A stretch of DNA of 64,000 nucleotides from Rhodospirillales bacterium (GTDB lineage Bacteria > Pseudomonadota > Alphaproteobacteria > Micavibrionales > Micavibrionaceae), in assembly GCA_020638155.1 (NCBI GenBank), contig JACKJB010000002.1, forward strand, positions 186,001 through 250,000, given 5' to 3'. The position numbers and the translations under genes were made by a program. How positions within the stretch are numbered: position 1 is the stretch's first letter; every line of letters begins with the position of its first letter. This document shows positions 6,882 to 14,453 of this stretch, in pieces. The notes under the pieces were generated by a model. The model worked only from the letters and a program-made list of their open reading frames with translations. It was not told the origin of the DNA and ran no database searches.

Positions 6882-8072
6882 ATGACTGAGACCCCCCAAC
6901 CCGCAACCGGGAAAGCTTTTATGTGCGCGTATGATCCGCGCTGCTGGAAGTTTGCCGTGTTTTTAGGGTTACTGGCGCTGGTGACGTTCGCCCCTGAAGG
7001 GACGCGCGATGCGGCGCAGGGGGCTTTGGCTGATGCGTACGTACAGGTCAGCTCTTTTGTCGGACTGACTCTGCTGCTGTTTTATACGCTGGAACATGTT
7101 TTCAAAGTCGATACCGAAGCTTTGTTAAAGAAGCACCAGCGCTGGCATGTGCCGCTGGCTGCGCTGATGGGCGCTTTGCCGGGGTGCGGCGGGGCGATCA
7201 TCGTCATTACCCAGTATGTGCTCGGCCGTCTTAGTTTTGGCGGGATGGTGGCTGTGCTGACGTCGACGATGGGCGATGCGGCCTTCCTGTTGCTGGCGCG
7301 GGAGCCGAAAACCGCGCTGTTGGTGATGGCGATCAGTATCGTTGTCGGTACGATCACCGGGCTGATTGTCGATAAAATCCATGGCCGGGACTTTATGCGC
7401 TCTGCGGAAGGTAACCTGAAAGATTACAAGGCGCATTGCGGGCCGGGTGTTTGCTACCCGCGCGGACTGGCGGGGCTGTGGTACGGGCTTTTGGTGCCGG
7501 GGATCGCGCTGGGGATTGGCGCTGCGTTCCAGCTGGATACCGATTTATGGTTCGGACCGTGGGCCGGGCTGGGGCCGACACATTATATCGGGCTGGCCGG
7601 GGCGCTGCTGTGTTTTGGGCTTTGGGCCGGGGTACCGGATAAGGGGTTTGCGATTGTGAACCTGATGGCGCATCCGGTGGGTAAGGCCCATGTTGTCCTG
7701 CGGGACCGGGTGATTTTTGAAACCAGCTTTGTGACCGCCTGGGTGATTGCTGCCTTTTTGCTGTTTGAGCTGGGATCTTACTGGACGGCATTCGATCTTG
7801 AGGCCCTGTTTAAGGCGACAGCGGTGTATCTGCCCGCGATGGCGGTGCTGATCGGATTTATTCCGGGGTGCGGGCCGCAGATTATCATTACGACACTTTA
7901 TGTCAGCGGGCTGATCCCGCTCTCGGCGCAGCTCGGCAACGCGATCAGCAATGACGGCGATGCCCTGTTCCCGGCGATCGCCCTTGCCCCGCGCACGGCC
8001 ATTCTGGCGACATTATATACGGCGATCCCGGCGCTTTTAGTCGGGTATGGTTATTATTTCCTGTTTGAATGA
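6882..8072 (+). CDS. Putative ten-TM heavy-metal/manganese exporter (ArsP_2 family)
   Basis: A 396-aa integral membrane protein resembling the PF11449 (ArsP_2, putative 10-TM exporter) family. Two repeated halves carry the same loop signature: LPGCGGAIIVITQYVLG near residue 100 and IPGCGPQIIITTLYVSG near residue 330, each with a Cys between glycines, which suggests an inverted-repeat transporter with metal-binding Cys. Other Cys lie in AHCGPGVCYP in the central loop. It lies only 12 bp after ybaB, so it probably shares the dnaX transcript. Substrate is not determinable; manganese and arsenical efflux have both been proposed for related families. Confidence 0.75.
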   Translation: MTETPQPATGKAFMCAYDPRCWKFAVFLGLLALVTFAPEGTRDAAQGALADAYVQVSSFVGLTLLLFYTLEHVFKVDTEALLKKHQRWHVPLAALMGALPGCGGAIIVITQYVLGRLSFGGMVAVLTSTMGDAAFLLLAREPKTALLVMAISIVVGTITGLIVDKIHGRDFMRSAEGNLKDYKAHCGPGVCYPRGLAGLWYGLLVPGIALGIGAAFQLDTDLWFGPWAGLGPTHYIGLAGALLCFGLWAGVPDKGFAIVNLMAHPVGKAHVVLRDRVIFETSFVTAWVIAAFLLFELGSYWTAFDLEALFKATAVYLPAMAVLIGFIPGCGPQIIITTLYVSGLIPLSAQLGNAISNDGDALFPAIALAPRTAILATLYTAIPALLVGYGYYFLFE

Positions 8073-8151
8073 CATTTCCTGTATTTGAGGTTTTCATATT
8101 GGTGTGCTACCGTTTGGGCCAACAACAATAAAACTGCGTAGGGAGGTCATT

Positions 8152-8508
8152 ATGGCAGGATTATCAGATATTTTGTGTGACGTTGCATGCTACGGCAAGG
8201 ACTATTTCAAAGAGACCGAGGAGAGCCGTCTTGAAGAACCCTTTAAACTGATTAACGGGTTGCAGGCTGCTTTTCGGGCCAGGGACCTGCCGGGCTTTAT
8301 TCAATCGCTGGCCGATCATTTTAACGAACGCGGCTATGATATTTCCCACATCCGGGTGCCGATGGGCGACCAGCCGCAGTGGTCCCTCAAAGATATCGCC
8401 GAATCCGAAGGGCACCGCGATGTTGTCGAAATCCTGGAAAAGCTGGAGCGTGAGTCTCCTTTTGCAGGCGTTTCCCCCTTTGTGCCGCCGAACCGTACGA
8501 TCAACTAG
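8152..8508 (+). CDS. Conserved hypothetical protein
   Basis: A 118-aa soluble protein with no family I recognise. The frame remains open upstream to 8104, but the ATG at 8152 has a strong ribosome site (GGGAGG, 6 nt) and is chosen. The N-terminus (MAGLSDILCDVACYGKDYF) is followed by amphipathic helices and a segment, WSLKDIAESEGHRDVVEILEKL, that looks like one ankyrin-type helix pair. The C-terminus is Pro-rich. A 12-bp perfect hairpin follows 40 bp after the stop and could end the transcript. Confidence 0.7.
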   Translation: MAGLSDILCDVACYGKDYFKETEESRLEEPFKLINGLQAAFRARDLPGFIQSLADHFNERGYDISHIRVPMGDQPQWSLKDIAESEGHRDVVEILEKLERESPFAGVSPFVPPNRTIN

Positions 8509-8547
8509 GCTGGGATTTCTACTTTTTAATTTCCGTGGGGCAGAGAG

Positions 8548-8575
8548 CAGGGACACAATAAAAATTGTGTCCCTG
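8548..8575. repeat. Perfect palindrome, REP-like hairpin
   Basis: CAGGGACACAAT and ATTGTGTCCCTG form a perfect 12-bp inverted repeat around AAAA. The half-site ATTGTGTCCC recurs at 13667-13676, just upstream of the REP-associated transposase gene, suggesting it is a target or product of that enzyme. It could also act as a transcription terminator for the gene ending at 8508, although no U-tract follows. Confidence 0.7.
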
Positions 8576-8696
8576 TATCGTCAGCGGGTGTGCCAATAGA
8601 ATATAACCGGGGCTTGTGCCGCGCGGCTATGTTGCTTAAGCTGCCCTCATTGATCTTTAAAAATCTGGTTTTATAAAACGACAGGAAAAATCCCTT

Positions 8697-9503
8697 ATGC
8701 GTATTCTTACCTGGAACATTAATTCGGTGCGGCTGCGCTTGCCGCTGGTCAAAAAACTTATCAGGCAATGCGATCCCGATATCATCTGTCTGCAGGAAAC
8801 CAAAACCCCGGATGAGCATTTCCCGTTGCAGGACATTATTGATGCCGGGTATCCGCATACGCACATTCACGGCATGAAAAGTTATAACGGGGTGGCGATT
8901 TTATCACGGCATGCTTTTACGGCTTCTGAAATTTATCACCGTGTTGAAAAGCAGGATTGCCGTCATATTGCTATACATCTGGAAACATCGAAATTTAAAA
9001 AACCGGTTGAAATTCACTGCCTGTATATTCCCGCGGGCGGGGATGAGCCTGATCCGGCGATCAATGATAAATTTGCCCATAAGCTTACCTTTGTGGACGA
9101 GATGAATTCATGGTTTTCGGAAAATTACAGCAAAGATGACCCGCTGATCGTGCTGGGAGATTTTAATATCGCGCCGCTGGAGCACGATGTCTGGTCGCAC
9201 AAGCAGCTTTTGAAAGTCGTCTCGCATACCCCGGTCGAGGTCGAAAAACTGACCGCGATGCAGGGCGCGCTCGGCTGGCAGGATGCGATCCGCCATTTCG
9301 TACCGGAAGAAGAGAAATGCTATACGTGGTGGTCGTATCGCAACCGGGACTGGAAGAAATCAAACCGCGGGCGGCGTCTGGATCATATCTGGCTGACGGC
9401 ACCGCTGGTGCCGTATCTGAGCGGGTATGAAATCCTGACCGAAGCGCGCGACTGGGAAAAACCGTCCGATCATGTCCCGGTAATGATTGATGTTGATCTG
9501 TAG
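8697..9503 (+). CDS. xth: Exodeoxyribonuclease III
   Basis: AP endonuclease and 3'-5' exonuclease for base-excision repair. The 268 aa carry the family motifs in order: RILTWNINSVR at the N-terminus, LQETKTPD (metal-binding Glu), a central GVAILSR, GDFNIAP, and the C-terminal RLDHIWLT and SDHVPV with the catalytic His. Length is normal for bacterial ExoIII. The start has AGGAAA 9 nt upstream. The next gene begins 13 bp downstream, so both are likely on one transcript. Confidence 0.95.
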   Translation: MRILTWNINSVRLRLPLVKKLIRQCDPDIICLQETKTPDEHFPLQDIIDAGYPHTHIHGMKSYNGVAILSRHAFTASEIYHRVEKQDCRHIAIHLETSKFKKPVEIHCLYIPAGGDEPDPAINDKFAHKLTFVDEMNSWFSENYSKDDPLIVLGDFNIAPLEHDVWSHKQLLKVVSHTPVEVEKLTAMQGALGWQDAIRHFVPEEEKCYTWWSYRNRDWKKSNRGRRLDHIWLTAPLVPYLSGYEILTEARDWEKPSDHVPVMIDVDL

Positions 9504-9515
9504 GGATGGCTTTTG

Positions 9516-10112
9516 ATGCTCGGGCTTGATCCAAAAGAAATACTTGCCGTGCTGGCAATGATTATCGGAGTGCTAAGTTACGGGCCGTATCTGCGCAGCG
9601 TGTGGAAGGGGCGAACCCGCCCGCATATGTTCAGTTGGGTAATCTGGGGCCTGCTGACCGGGATCGCGTTTTTCGCGCAGATTGCCGATGATGCGGGGCC
9701 AGGGGCATGGGTGACGGGCTTTACGGCGATCTTAACGTTCATTGTGATTGCGCTGGCTTTTAAGCACGGCGAGAAAAATATCACCCGCAGCGATATGATG
9801 ACCTTTGCCGCCGGGCTGGCCGCGATCCCGGTCTGGCTGGCGACGGATAATGCTTTATGGGCGGTGCTTATTGTTACGGTGATTGATGCGCTCGGCTTTT
9901 ACCCGACCTTTCGCAAATCCTGGCATAAACCGCATGAAGAGCTGGCACTGTCTTATTTCCTCAGCGGCCTGAAATTCGCGATTTCCCTGCCTGCGCTGCA
10001 TAATGTGTCGGTGATTACCGTGATTTACCCGCTATCGCTGGTGCTTACGAACTGGGTGTTTGTCGTGATGCTGTATGTCCGGCGCCGTTCTATGGAATCG
10101 TCTGCCGCTTAA
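9516..10112 (+). CDS. Predicted inner-membrane protein
   Basis: A 198-aa membrane protein with about six or seven hydrophobic helices (for example ILAVLAMIIGVLSYGPYL and FSWVIWGLLTGIAFFAQI). The layout, with GVLSYGPYLRSVWKGRTRPH and a second similar segment FYPTFRKSWHKPHEE, suggests two repeated halves, loosely like PQ-loop/SWEET-type proteins, but I do not claim a family. A TTG directly precedes the ATG at 9516; the ATG is chosen. The 3' end overlaps the convergent EF-hand gene by 4 bp. Confidence 0.7.
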   Translation: MLGLDPKEILAVLAMIIGVLSYGPYLRSVWKGRTRPHMFSWVIWGLLTGIAFFAQIADDAGPGAWVTGFTAILTFIVIALAFKHGEKNITRSDMMTFAAGLAAIPVWLATDNALWAVLIVTVIDALGFYPTFRKSWHKPHEELALSYFLSGLKFAISLPALHNVSVITVIYPLSLVLTNWVFVVMLYVRRRSMESSAA

Positions 10113-10642
10113 TCGCGGTAGCGGTCCTCATTGGCAGCTTTGGGCGGCAGATTGCCTTTTTTAGTGGCATGACGCGCATAGATTTTCAACCATTCATCCA
10201 GCTCGATATATTTGCTGCGGTCGGTGTCGGCTTTTAAATACCCGGTGCCGATGACGTCTTTGGCTTCTATTTTCCCATTTTCCGGGTCGTATTCATCGAC
10301 CATCACCTTGGCGAGGAATGAATCTATCGTGAAATCGGTGCCGTCATCGGTCCCGTCATGATCCAGATCGATAAAGGTGATGCCTTCGCCATCATAGGGG
10401 AGCAGTGTCACCGGGCGTTCCTTGCCGTACTCACCGCGGCTGAGCGATTCATTGCCGTCATAATCGAAATAGAAAAACATATATGTCCCGGCTTCTTCGC
10501 GGGTGATCCGGCCATTATGGTCCAGATCGAGATCCTGCAGCGCGATTTCCTGCTGGTTGGCAAGGTCAAGCCCTGCGGCGGCAGGCGCGGTATGGACGAT
10601 CAGCCCGGTCAGGCACAAGGCCAGCAGAGATAGATATTTCAT
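10109..10642 (-). CDS. Secreted EF-hand calcium-binding protein
   Basis: A 177-aa exported protein. Residues 1-23 form a signal peptide (LSLLALCLTGLIVHTAPAAA). The mature part has at least three EF-hand-like loops: DLDHNGRITREE, DYDGNESLSRGE and DTDRSKYIELDE, plus a D-rich stretch DLDHDGTDDGTDF that fits the DxDxDG pattern. It probably binds calcium in the periplasm or outside the cell. The start follows a good AGGAGT site on the minus strand. It is convergent with the membrane protein on the left and divergent from the large Lcl_C protein on the right. Confidence 0.8.
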   Translation of the reverse strand: MKYLSLLALCLTGLIVHTAPAAAGLDLANQQEIALQDLDLDHNGRITREEAGTYMFFYFDYDGNESLSRGEYGKERPVTLLPYDGEGITFIDLDHDGTDDGTDFTIDSFLAKVMVDEYDPENGKIEAKDVIGTGYLKADTDRSKYIELDEWLKIYARHATKKGNLPPKAANEDRYRD

Positions 10643-10768
10643 AGGTCGGCACTCCTGTTATTTCGCCGCTTATTCTAGGGAATCCGGCCTGTCCCGGTCA
10701 AGCCGTTTAAGCCCCATTGAGCTATGGGATGCTCTGGTGTAAAATACTGATCTGAAATGGAAATCCTG

Positions 10769-10804
10769 TTTGTTAACAGTTTAACAAATTTCTTTGTGTA
10801 TACT
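10769..10804 (+). promoter_or_regulatory. Putative promoter and operator of the Lcl_C/LamG gene
   Basis: TATACT at 10799-10804 is a good -10, preceded by TGTG (extended -10). Immediately upstream an inverted repeat TTTGTTAA (10769-10776)/TTAACAAA (10781-10788) sits where -35 contacts or an activator/repressor would lie. No good -35 at 17 bp was found. The call is tentative. Confidence 0.4.
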
Positions 10805-10847
10805 GAAACGATAGGTCATCACGATAAAGGGGAAGTGGTTCAAACGC

Positions 10848-13538
10848 ATGTCTTGGACAGAGGACAGCAAAGATTGTGCAGCGAACGGAGGGTCGCGGAC
10901 CCTTTCTCGCCGGCGGCCCGGCACCGCCTTTCGTGATTCCCAATCGGTGCCGCCCCCTTTCCGTCCTTGCGAACCGGCGCAGCCCCCTTTTCGTCCTTGC
11001 GAACCGGCGCAGCCGGTGAAGCAATCCAGACTTTATACGCGGCATTTTCTGGATTGCGTCGTCGCGTTGCTCCTCGCAATGACGATGCTCGCGCCTTCCG
11101 CCACCCATGCCGCCTGCTCGAACCCCGCCGGGGTCGCCGGGGAAATCACCTACCTGACCGACCGCTCGATGATGGTCTATTGCGACGGGACAAACTGGAC
11201 GGCGATGGGACGGGAGATAGCTTCGTGCCCGAATATCGGTGATGTTTGTGGCGACGGTACGGTCTATGCGGGGCAGCTTTCAACGAAAAAGCTCTATGCG
11301 CCGCCTGTGGATCAGAGTGCGGCGATCACTTGGAATAATGGCACGACCAATAGACCCGCAACCGGGGCAACGAGCGACACAGACGGTGCTGCAAACACCT
11401 TGATCTTAGACGGGTCAGGCGATGCAGGTGCCCCTTATCAAGCTGCACAGCTATGTGCAAACCTTGATGCGTACGGGCACACGGACTGGTATCTGCCGGC
11501 GAAAGATGAATTGAATGTTATGTATTCGAATAAAGCGGCACTAGGTATATCTTTGGGCATTTATCAGACTTCTACGGAATACACTGTGAATAACGTTAAG
11601 ATGTGGACCCAGAATTTTGGCGGCGGGGGGCAGACTCCCTACGATAAGGACATTGTTTTCTCCGTCCGCTGCGTCCGCAGCGTCGATGACGGCCTCGTCG
11701 GTCACTGGACCCTCGATGAAACCTCCGGCACCACGGCGGCGGACGTTTCGGGGAATGGCAATAACGGGACGATGCAGGGCGGGTTGAACGCGGGGAATGA
11801 CTCTGTCACCGGGCCGGGCGGCGCGGGTACGGCGCTGAAATTTGACGGGACGGATGATGTCATCGAAGTCGCCGATGATGATCTGTTCTCGTTTACAGAT
11901 GGTGCGGGAAATGATGAGCCTTTTAGTATTGGTCTATGGGTTAACGCTGACAATACTTCCAATAAGTCATTGCTATATAAATGGAGCGCTGGCGTAGAGT
12001 GGCGTATGACGTTTGATGCCATAGGGAATTCTATTAACATGCAGTTGTATGATGGGGGGATAGCTGATTCCCTCACAATCTCTAAGCTTTCAAATTATAA
12101 AGAGCGTCAGGGCGAATGGATTCATTTCATGGTTACTTATGACGGCAGCGAACTAGCGAGCGGTTTGAATCTATATGTGGATGGAAAGAGCGTCAGTGCG
12201 ACTAAATACCTTTCTGGAGCATATGCCGGCATGAATAATACGGCTTCACTGGTACAGATCGGTGCTGGTGGTGGTGGATCGACTTTTATGGACGGTTCCA
12301 TCGACGATGTCCGCATTTATAACCGCGCACTGTCGGCCTCCGAAATTGCCCAGCTCTTCTGCCAGGGTATTCCTGGCAAGCTTTCTTATAACTCCACGGA
12401 CCATGTCATGCAGTTCTGCTCGAATCAGGGGCTGCACTGGATGGGCAAGACCAGCCCCGACCCGGCGGCGTCCTGTTCCACCATCGGCGATACTTGCCCG
12501 GACGGCAGCTATTACGCCGGGTTGTCACCGGATGGCAATGTGCCGATGTATATGGCGGACGTTGCGAGTGAGACGACGGACAGTTGGAACAATGGCACGA
12601 CAAACTGGACGGTTACAGGATTTACCAATGCAACGGATGGTGATGGCCATACCGCCGGTCTCGTATCGCTTGCAGATGCTGGCGCGCCGTATGATGCTGC
12701 TGGTTATTGCGATAGTTTAAGCGCACATGGCCACAGCGACTGGTACCTGCCTGCAATTAGTGAACTGAGCCTTTTGTGGAATGGGGGCACACCTGTGGGA
12801 GATATTAAAACGGACGGTACATCCTACTGGACTTCCAGCGAACTGAGTAGCTCAAACGGTTATTTCATACGCTTTAACGACTTCAACCAAGGTCCGTTTT
12901 CAAAAAATACAGCAGTAGCTGTCCGCTGTGTGCGCAAGGGATCACCGGGGGCGTGTTCTAACCCGACCGGGGCAGAAGGGTCGCTGACTTTCAATACGAC
13001 GTTTGGGGTGATGCAGTATTGCAACGGGACGGCGTGGGTGTCGGTCGGCAAGGCGGGTGTTGATCCCTGCGCCGGGTCGCCCGTACCGGGCACGGCTTGC
13101 GCGGACGGGACGGTTTACGCGGGTAACCTGTCCGGGACGGATCTGTTCGTCCCGCCAGCGGATCAGAGCGCGGGGACGACCTGGAACAACGGTACGTTCA
13201 ATTGGACCGTGACCGGGGCGACCAGCAATACGGACGGGGCGGCGAATACCACGACGCTTGACGGCCTTGCCGACGCCGGATCACCACACCAGGCGGCGAA
13301 GCTGTGCGCGGGGTTATCAGCACACGGCCATACGGATTGGTATCTGCCCGCCAAGGATGAACTGAATGTGCTTTATATCAACCGGGCGGCGATCGGCGGT
13401 TTTGAGACAAGCGGAAGTTACTACTGGTCGTCCACGGAGTACGATAATTTTTACGCGTGGAGACAGCGTTTCAGTGACGGCATCCAGGACAGTAACACCA
13501 AGAACGGTACGTTTGCCGTCCGCTGCGCCCGGAGATGA
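10848..13538 (+). CDS. Large secreted protein with three Lcl_C (DUF1566) modules and a LamG-like domain
   Basis: An 896-aa frame. Around residues 65-88 is a signal peptide (DCVVALLLAMTMLAPSATHA). The mature part holds an Lcl_C/DUF1566 domain (about 125-278, GHTDWYLPAKDELNVMY), a concanavalin/LamG-like domain (about 281-505, GHWTLDETSG to DDVRIYNRALSASEIAQLF), and two further Lcl_C domains (about 540-705 and 745-896). Each Lcl_C unit is introduced by a Cys-bounded 30-residue segment (CSNPAG...YCDGTNW). Likely a surface or extracellular binding protein. The ATG at 10848 gives 56 residues before the signal peptide; a GTG at 11016 would start exactly at KQSRLYTRH and give a normal signal peptide. 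The whole 5' part, including the signal peptide, is encoded by a palindromic repeat (see findings). Confidence 0.8.
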   Translation: MSWTEDSKDCAANGGSRTLSRRRPGTAFRDSQSVPPPFRPCEPAQPPFRPCEPAQPVKQSRLYTRHFLDCVVALLLAMTMLAPSATHAACSNPAGVAGEITYLTDRSMMVYCDGTNWTAMGREIASCPNIGDVCGDGTVYAGQLSTKKLYAPPVDQSAAITWNNGTTNRPATGATSDTDGAANTLILDGSGDAGAPYQAAQLCANLDAYGHTDWYLPAKDELNVMYSNKAALGISLGIYQTSTEYTVNNVKMWTQNFGGGGQTPYDKDIVFSVRCVRSVDDGLVGHWTLDETSGTTAADVSGNGNNGTMQGGLNAGNDSVTGPGGAGTALKFDGTDDVIEVADDDLFSFTDGAGNDEPFSIGLWVNADNTSNKSLLYKWSAGVEWRMTFDAIGNSINMQLYDGGIADSLTISKLSNYKERQGEWIHFMVTYDGSELASGLNLYVDGKSVSATKYLSGAYAGMNNTASLVQIGAGGGGSTFMDGSIDDVRIYNRALSASEIAQLFCQGIPGKLSYNSTDHVMQFCSNQGLHWMGKTSPDPAASCSTIGDTCPDGSYYAGLSPDGNVPMYMADVASETTDSWNNGTTNWTVTGFTNATDGDGHTAGLVSLADAGAPYDAAGYCDSLSAHGHSDWYLPAISELSLLWNGGTPVGDIKTDGTSYWTSSELSSSNGYFIRFNDFNQGPFSKNTAVAVRCVRKGSPGACSNPTGAEGSLTFNTTFGVMQYCNGTAWVSVGKAGVDPCAGSPVPGTACADGTVYAGNLSGTDLFVPPADQSAGTTWNNGTFNWTVTGATSNTDGAANTTTLDGLADAGSPHQAAKLCAGLSAHGHTDWYLPAKDELNVLYINRAAIGGFETSGSYYWSSTEYDNFYAWRQRFSDGIQDSNTKNGTFAVRCARR
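10960..11084. repeat. Palindromic repeat element inside the Lcl_C/LamG gene
   Basis: 10992-11084 is a palindrome: CGTCCTTGCGA and GCAATCCAG on the left mirror CTGGATTGC and TCGCAATGACG on the right. A further partial copy of the left arm (CGTCCTTGCGAACCGGCGCA) precedes it from about 10962, and the arm repeats in tandem. The same family (ATTGCGAGGA...GAAGCAATCCAG) occurs intergenically at 63213-63290. It encodes the signal-peptide core of the surrounding gene. Confidence 0.8.
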
Positions 13539-13566
13539 ACCATTTAATTATTTAAACATTTAAACA

Positions 13567-13645
13567 GACCCCGCGAAGCGGGGGGCTTCCAGAATCCTAA
13601 TACCAAGAGTTTCATAAGCGCCGTACGCTGTGTCCGGCATAATTG
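13567..13645 (+). pseudogene. Tail fragment of an Lcl_C/DUF1566 paralogue
   Basis: After a small GC hairpin (CCCCGC-GAA-GCGGGG, about 13570-13584, a likely terminator) the frame reads NTKSFISAVRCVRHN and stops, closely matching the end of the preceding gene (NTKNGTFAVRCARR). Only about 17 codons remain. This is best read as a deletion remnant of a tandem Lcl_C module or gene. Confidence 0.6.
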
Positions 13646-13666
13646 ATTAATGGGGCCGCCTTCTTT

Positions 13667-13676
13667 ATTGTGTCCC
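13667..13676 (+). repeat. REP-like half-site upstream of the RAYT gene
   Basis: ATTGTGTCCC, identical to one arm of the perfect palindrome at 8548-8575, lies 28 bp before the transposase start. REP-associated transposases are usually flanked by the palindromes they act on, so this is a plausible end site. No matching arm was found downstream of the gene. Confidence 0.45.
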
Positions 13677-13703
13677 CGATGCCCTCATGCTAAACTTGCG
13701 ATT

Positions 13704-14306
13704 ATGCCTCGTACAGCCCGTACAGTAATTCCCGGCCTTCCTCATTTGATCGTCCAGCGCGGTAACCGCCGGCAGGATGTGTTTTTTGGTGCCGATGATT
13801 ACCGGATGTATCTCTCCCTGATGGCGGAGAAATGCGCGCAGGCGGGCACGGAGATCCTTGCTTATTGCCTGATGCAGAACCATGTCCAGCTCATCGCCGT
13901 GCCGCGGGATGAAGACGGGCTGCGGGCGCTGGGGGAGGCGCACCGGCGCTATACCCGCTATATCAATGCGCAAAATGACTGGCAGGGTTATTTGTGGGCC
14001 GGGCGGTTTTCTTCCTTCCCGATGGATCAGGATTATTTGTTCGAAGCGGTGCGCTATGTCGAACTCAGCCCCGTGCGCGCCGGGATTTGCCCGCACCCGT
14101 CGAATTACCGCTGGTCGAGCGCGCGGCAGCGCCTTGGCAAAAGCTGTGACGGTGATCTGGCCGTACCGCCGCTTGATACCCTGACCCGCGACTGGGATGC
14201 GTACTGGCAGGAGGGACTATCGCGTTATGATGCGATCCGCGCATTTGAAAATAATGAATCCGCCCAAAAACCGCTGGGGCAGGTCAGGACGGCAGCAAGC
14301 GCCTAG
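13704..14306 (+). CDS. REP-associated tyrosine transposase (RAYT, Y1_Tnp family)
   Basis: A 200-aa protein of the Y1-transposase/RAYT family, which processes single-stranded REP palindromes. It begins MPRTARTVIPGLPHLIVQRGNRRQDVFF and has the typical catalytic-core strand (YCLMQNHVQLI), the Tyr region (HRRYTRYIN) and ending motifs (YVELSPVRAGI, YRWSSARQRL). The HUH metal motif reads H-V-Q instead of the usual H-V-H, so metal binding may be impaired. The frame is open upstream to 13650, but family alignment supports the ATG at 13704. It appears to be a single resident copy and may drive some of the palindromic repeats in the genome, though only one repeat class matches its flank. Confidence 0.85.
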   Translation: MPRTARTVIPGLPHLIVQRGNRRQDVFFGADDYRMYLSLMAEKCAQAGTEILAYCLMQNHVQLIAVPRDEDGLRALGEAHRRYTRYINAQNDWQGYLWAGRFSSFPMDQDYLFEAVRYVELSPVRAGICPHPSNYRWSSARQRLGKSCDGDLAVPPLDTLTRDWDAYWQEGLSRYDAIRAFENNESAQKPLGQVRTAASA

Positions 14307-14396
14307 AGAATAGCGGTGCCCATCTTGATATATTGTTTAACGGGAAGCACTCCGTCTGCTGTGGGGCTCTTTGTGCTTAAGGTTGCCGGACGGGGT

Positions 14397-14441
14397 GAAG
14401 CTGTATAAACTGTTAGAGTCGTAAACAGTTCATACAGCTTC
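14397..14441. repeat. 18-bp inverted repeat just upstream of the CREST-family gene
   Basis: GAAGCTGTATAAACTGTT (14397-14414) pairs with AACAGTTCATACAGCTTC (14424-14441), 17 of 18 bases, around a 9-nt loop. It ends 12 bp before the next start codon, so it would lie in the mRNA leader and overlap the ribosome site region. It could be a regulatory hairpin, an operator or a terminator for the preceding gene. Confidence 0.6.
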
Positions 14442-14453
14442 TTATCGGTTCCC

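Noticed and set aside
10848..13645. Diversity-generating retroelement with variable Lcl_C protein
   Set aside because: No reverse transcriptase or accessory gene in the window and the duplicated tail is too short and not clearly A-biased; kept only as a remark.
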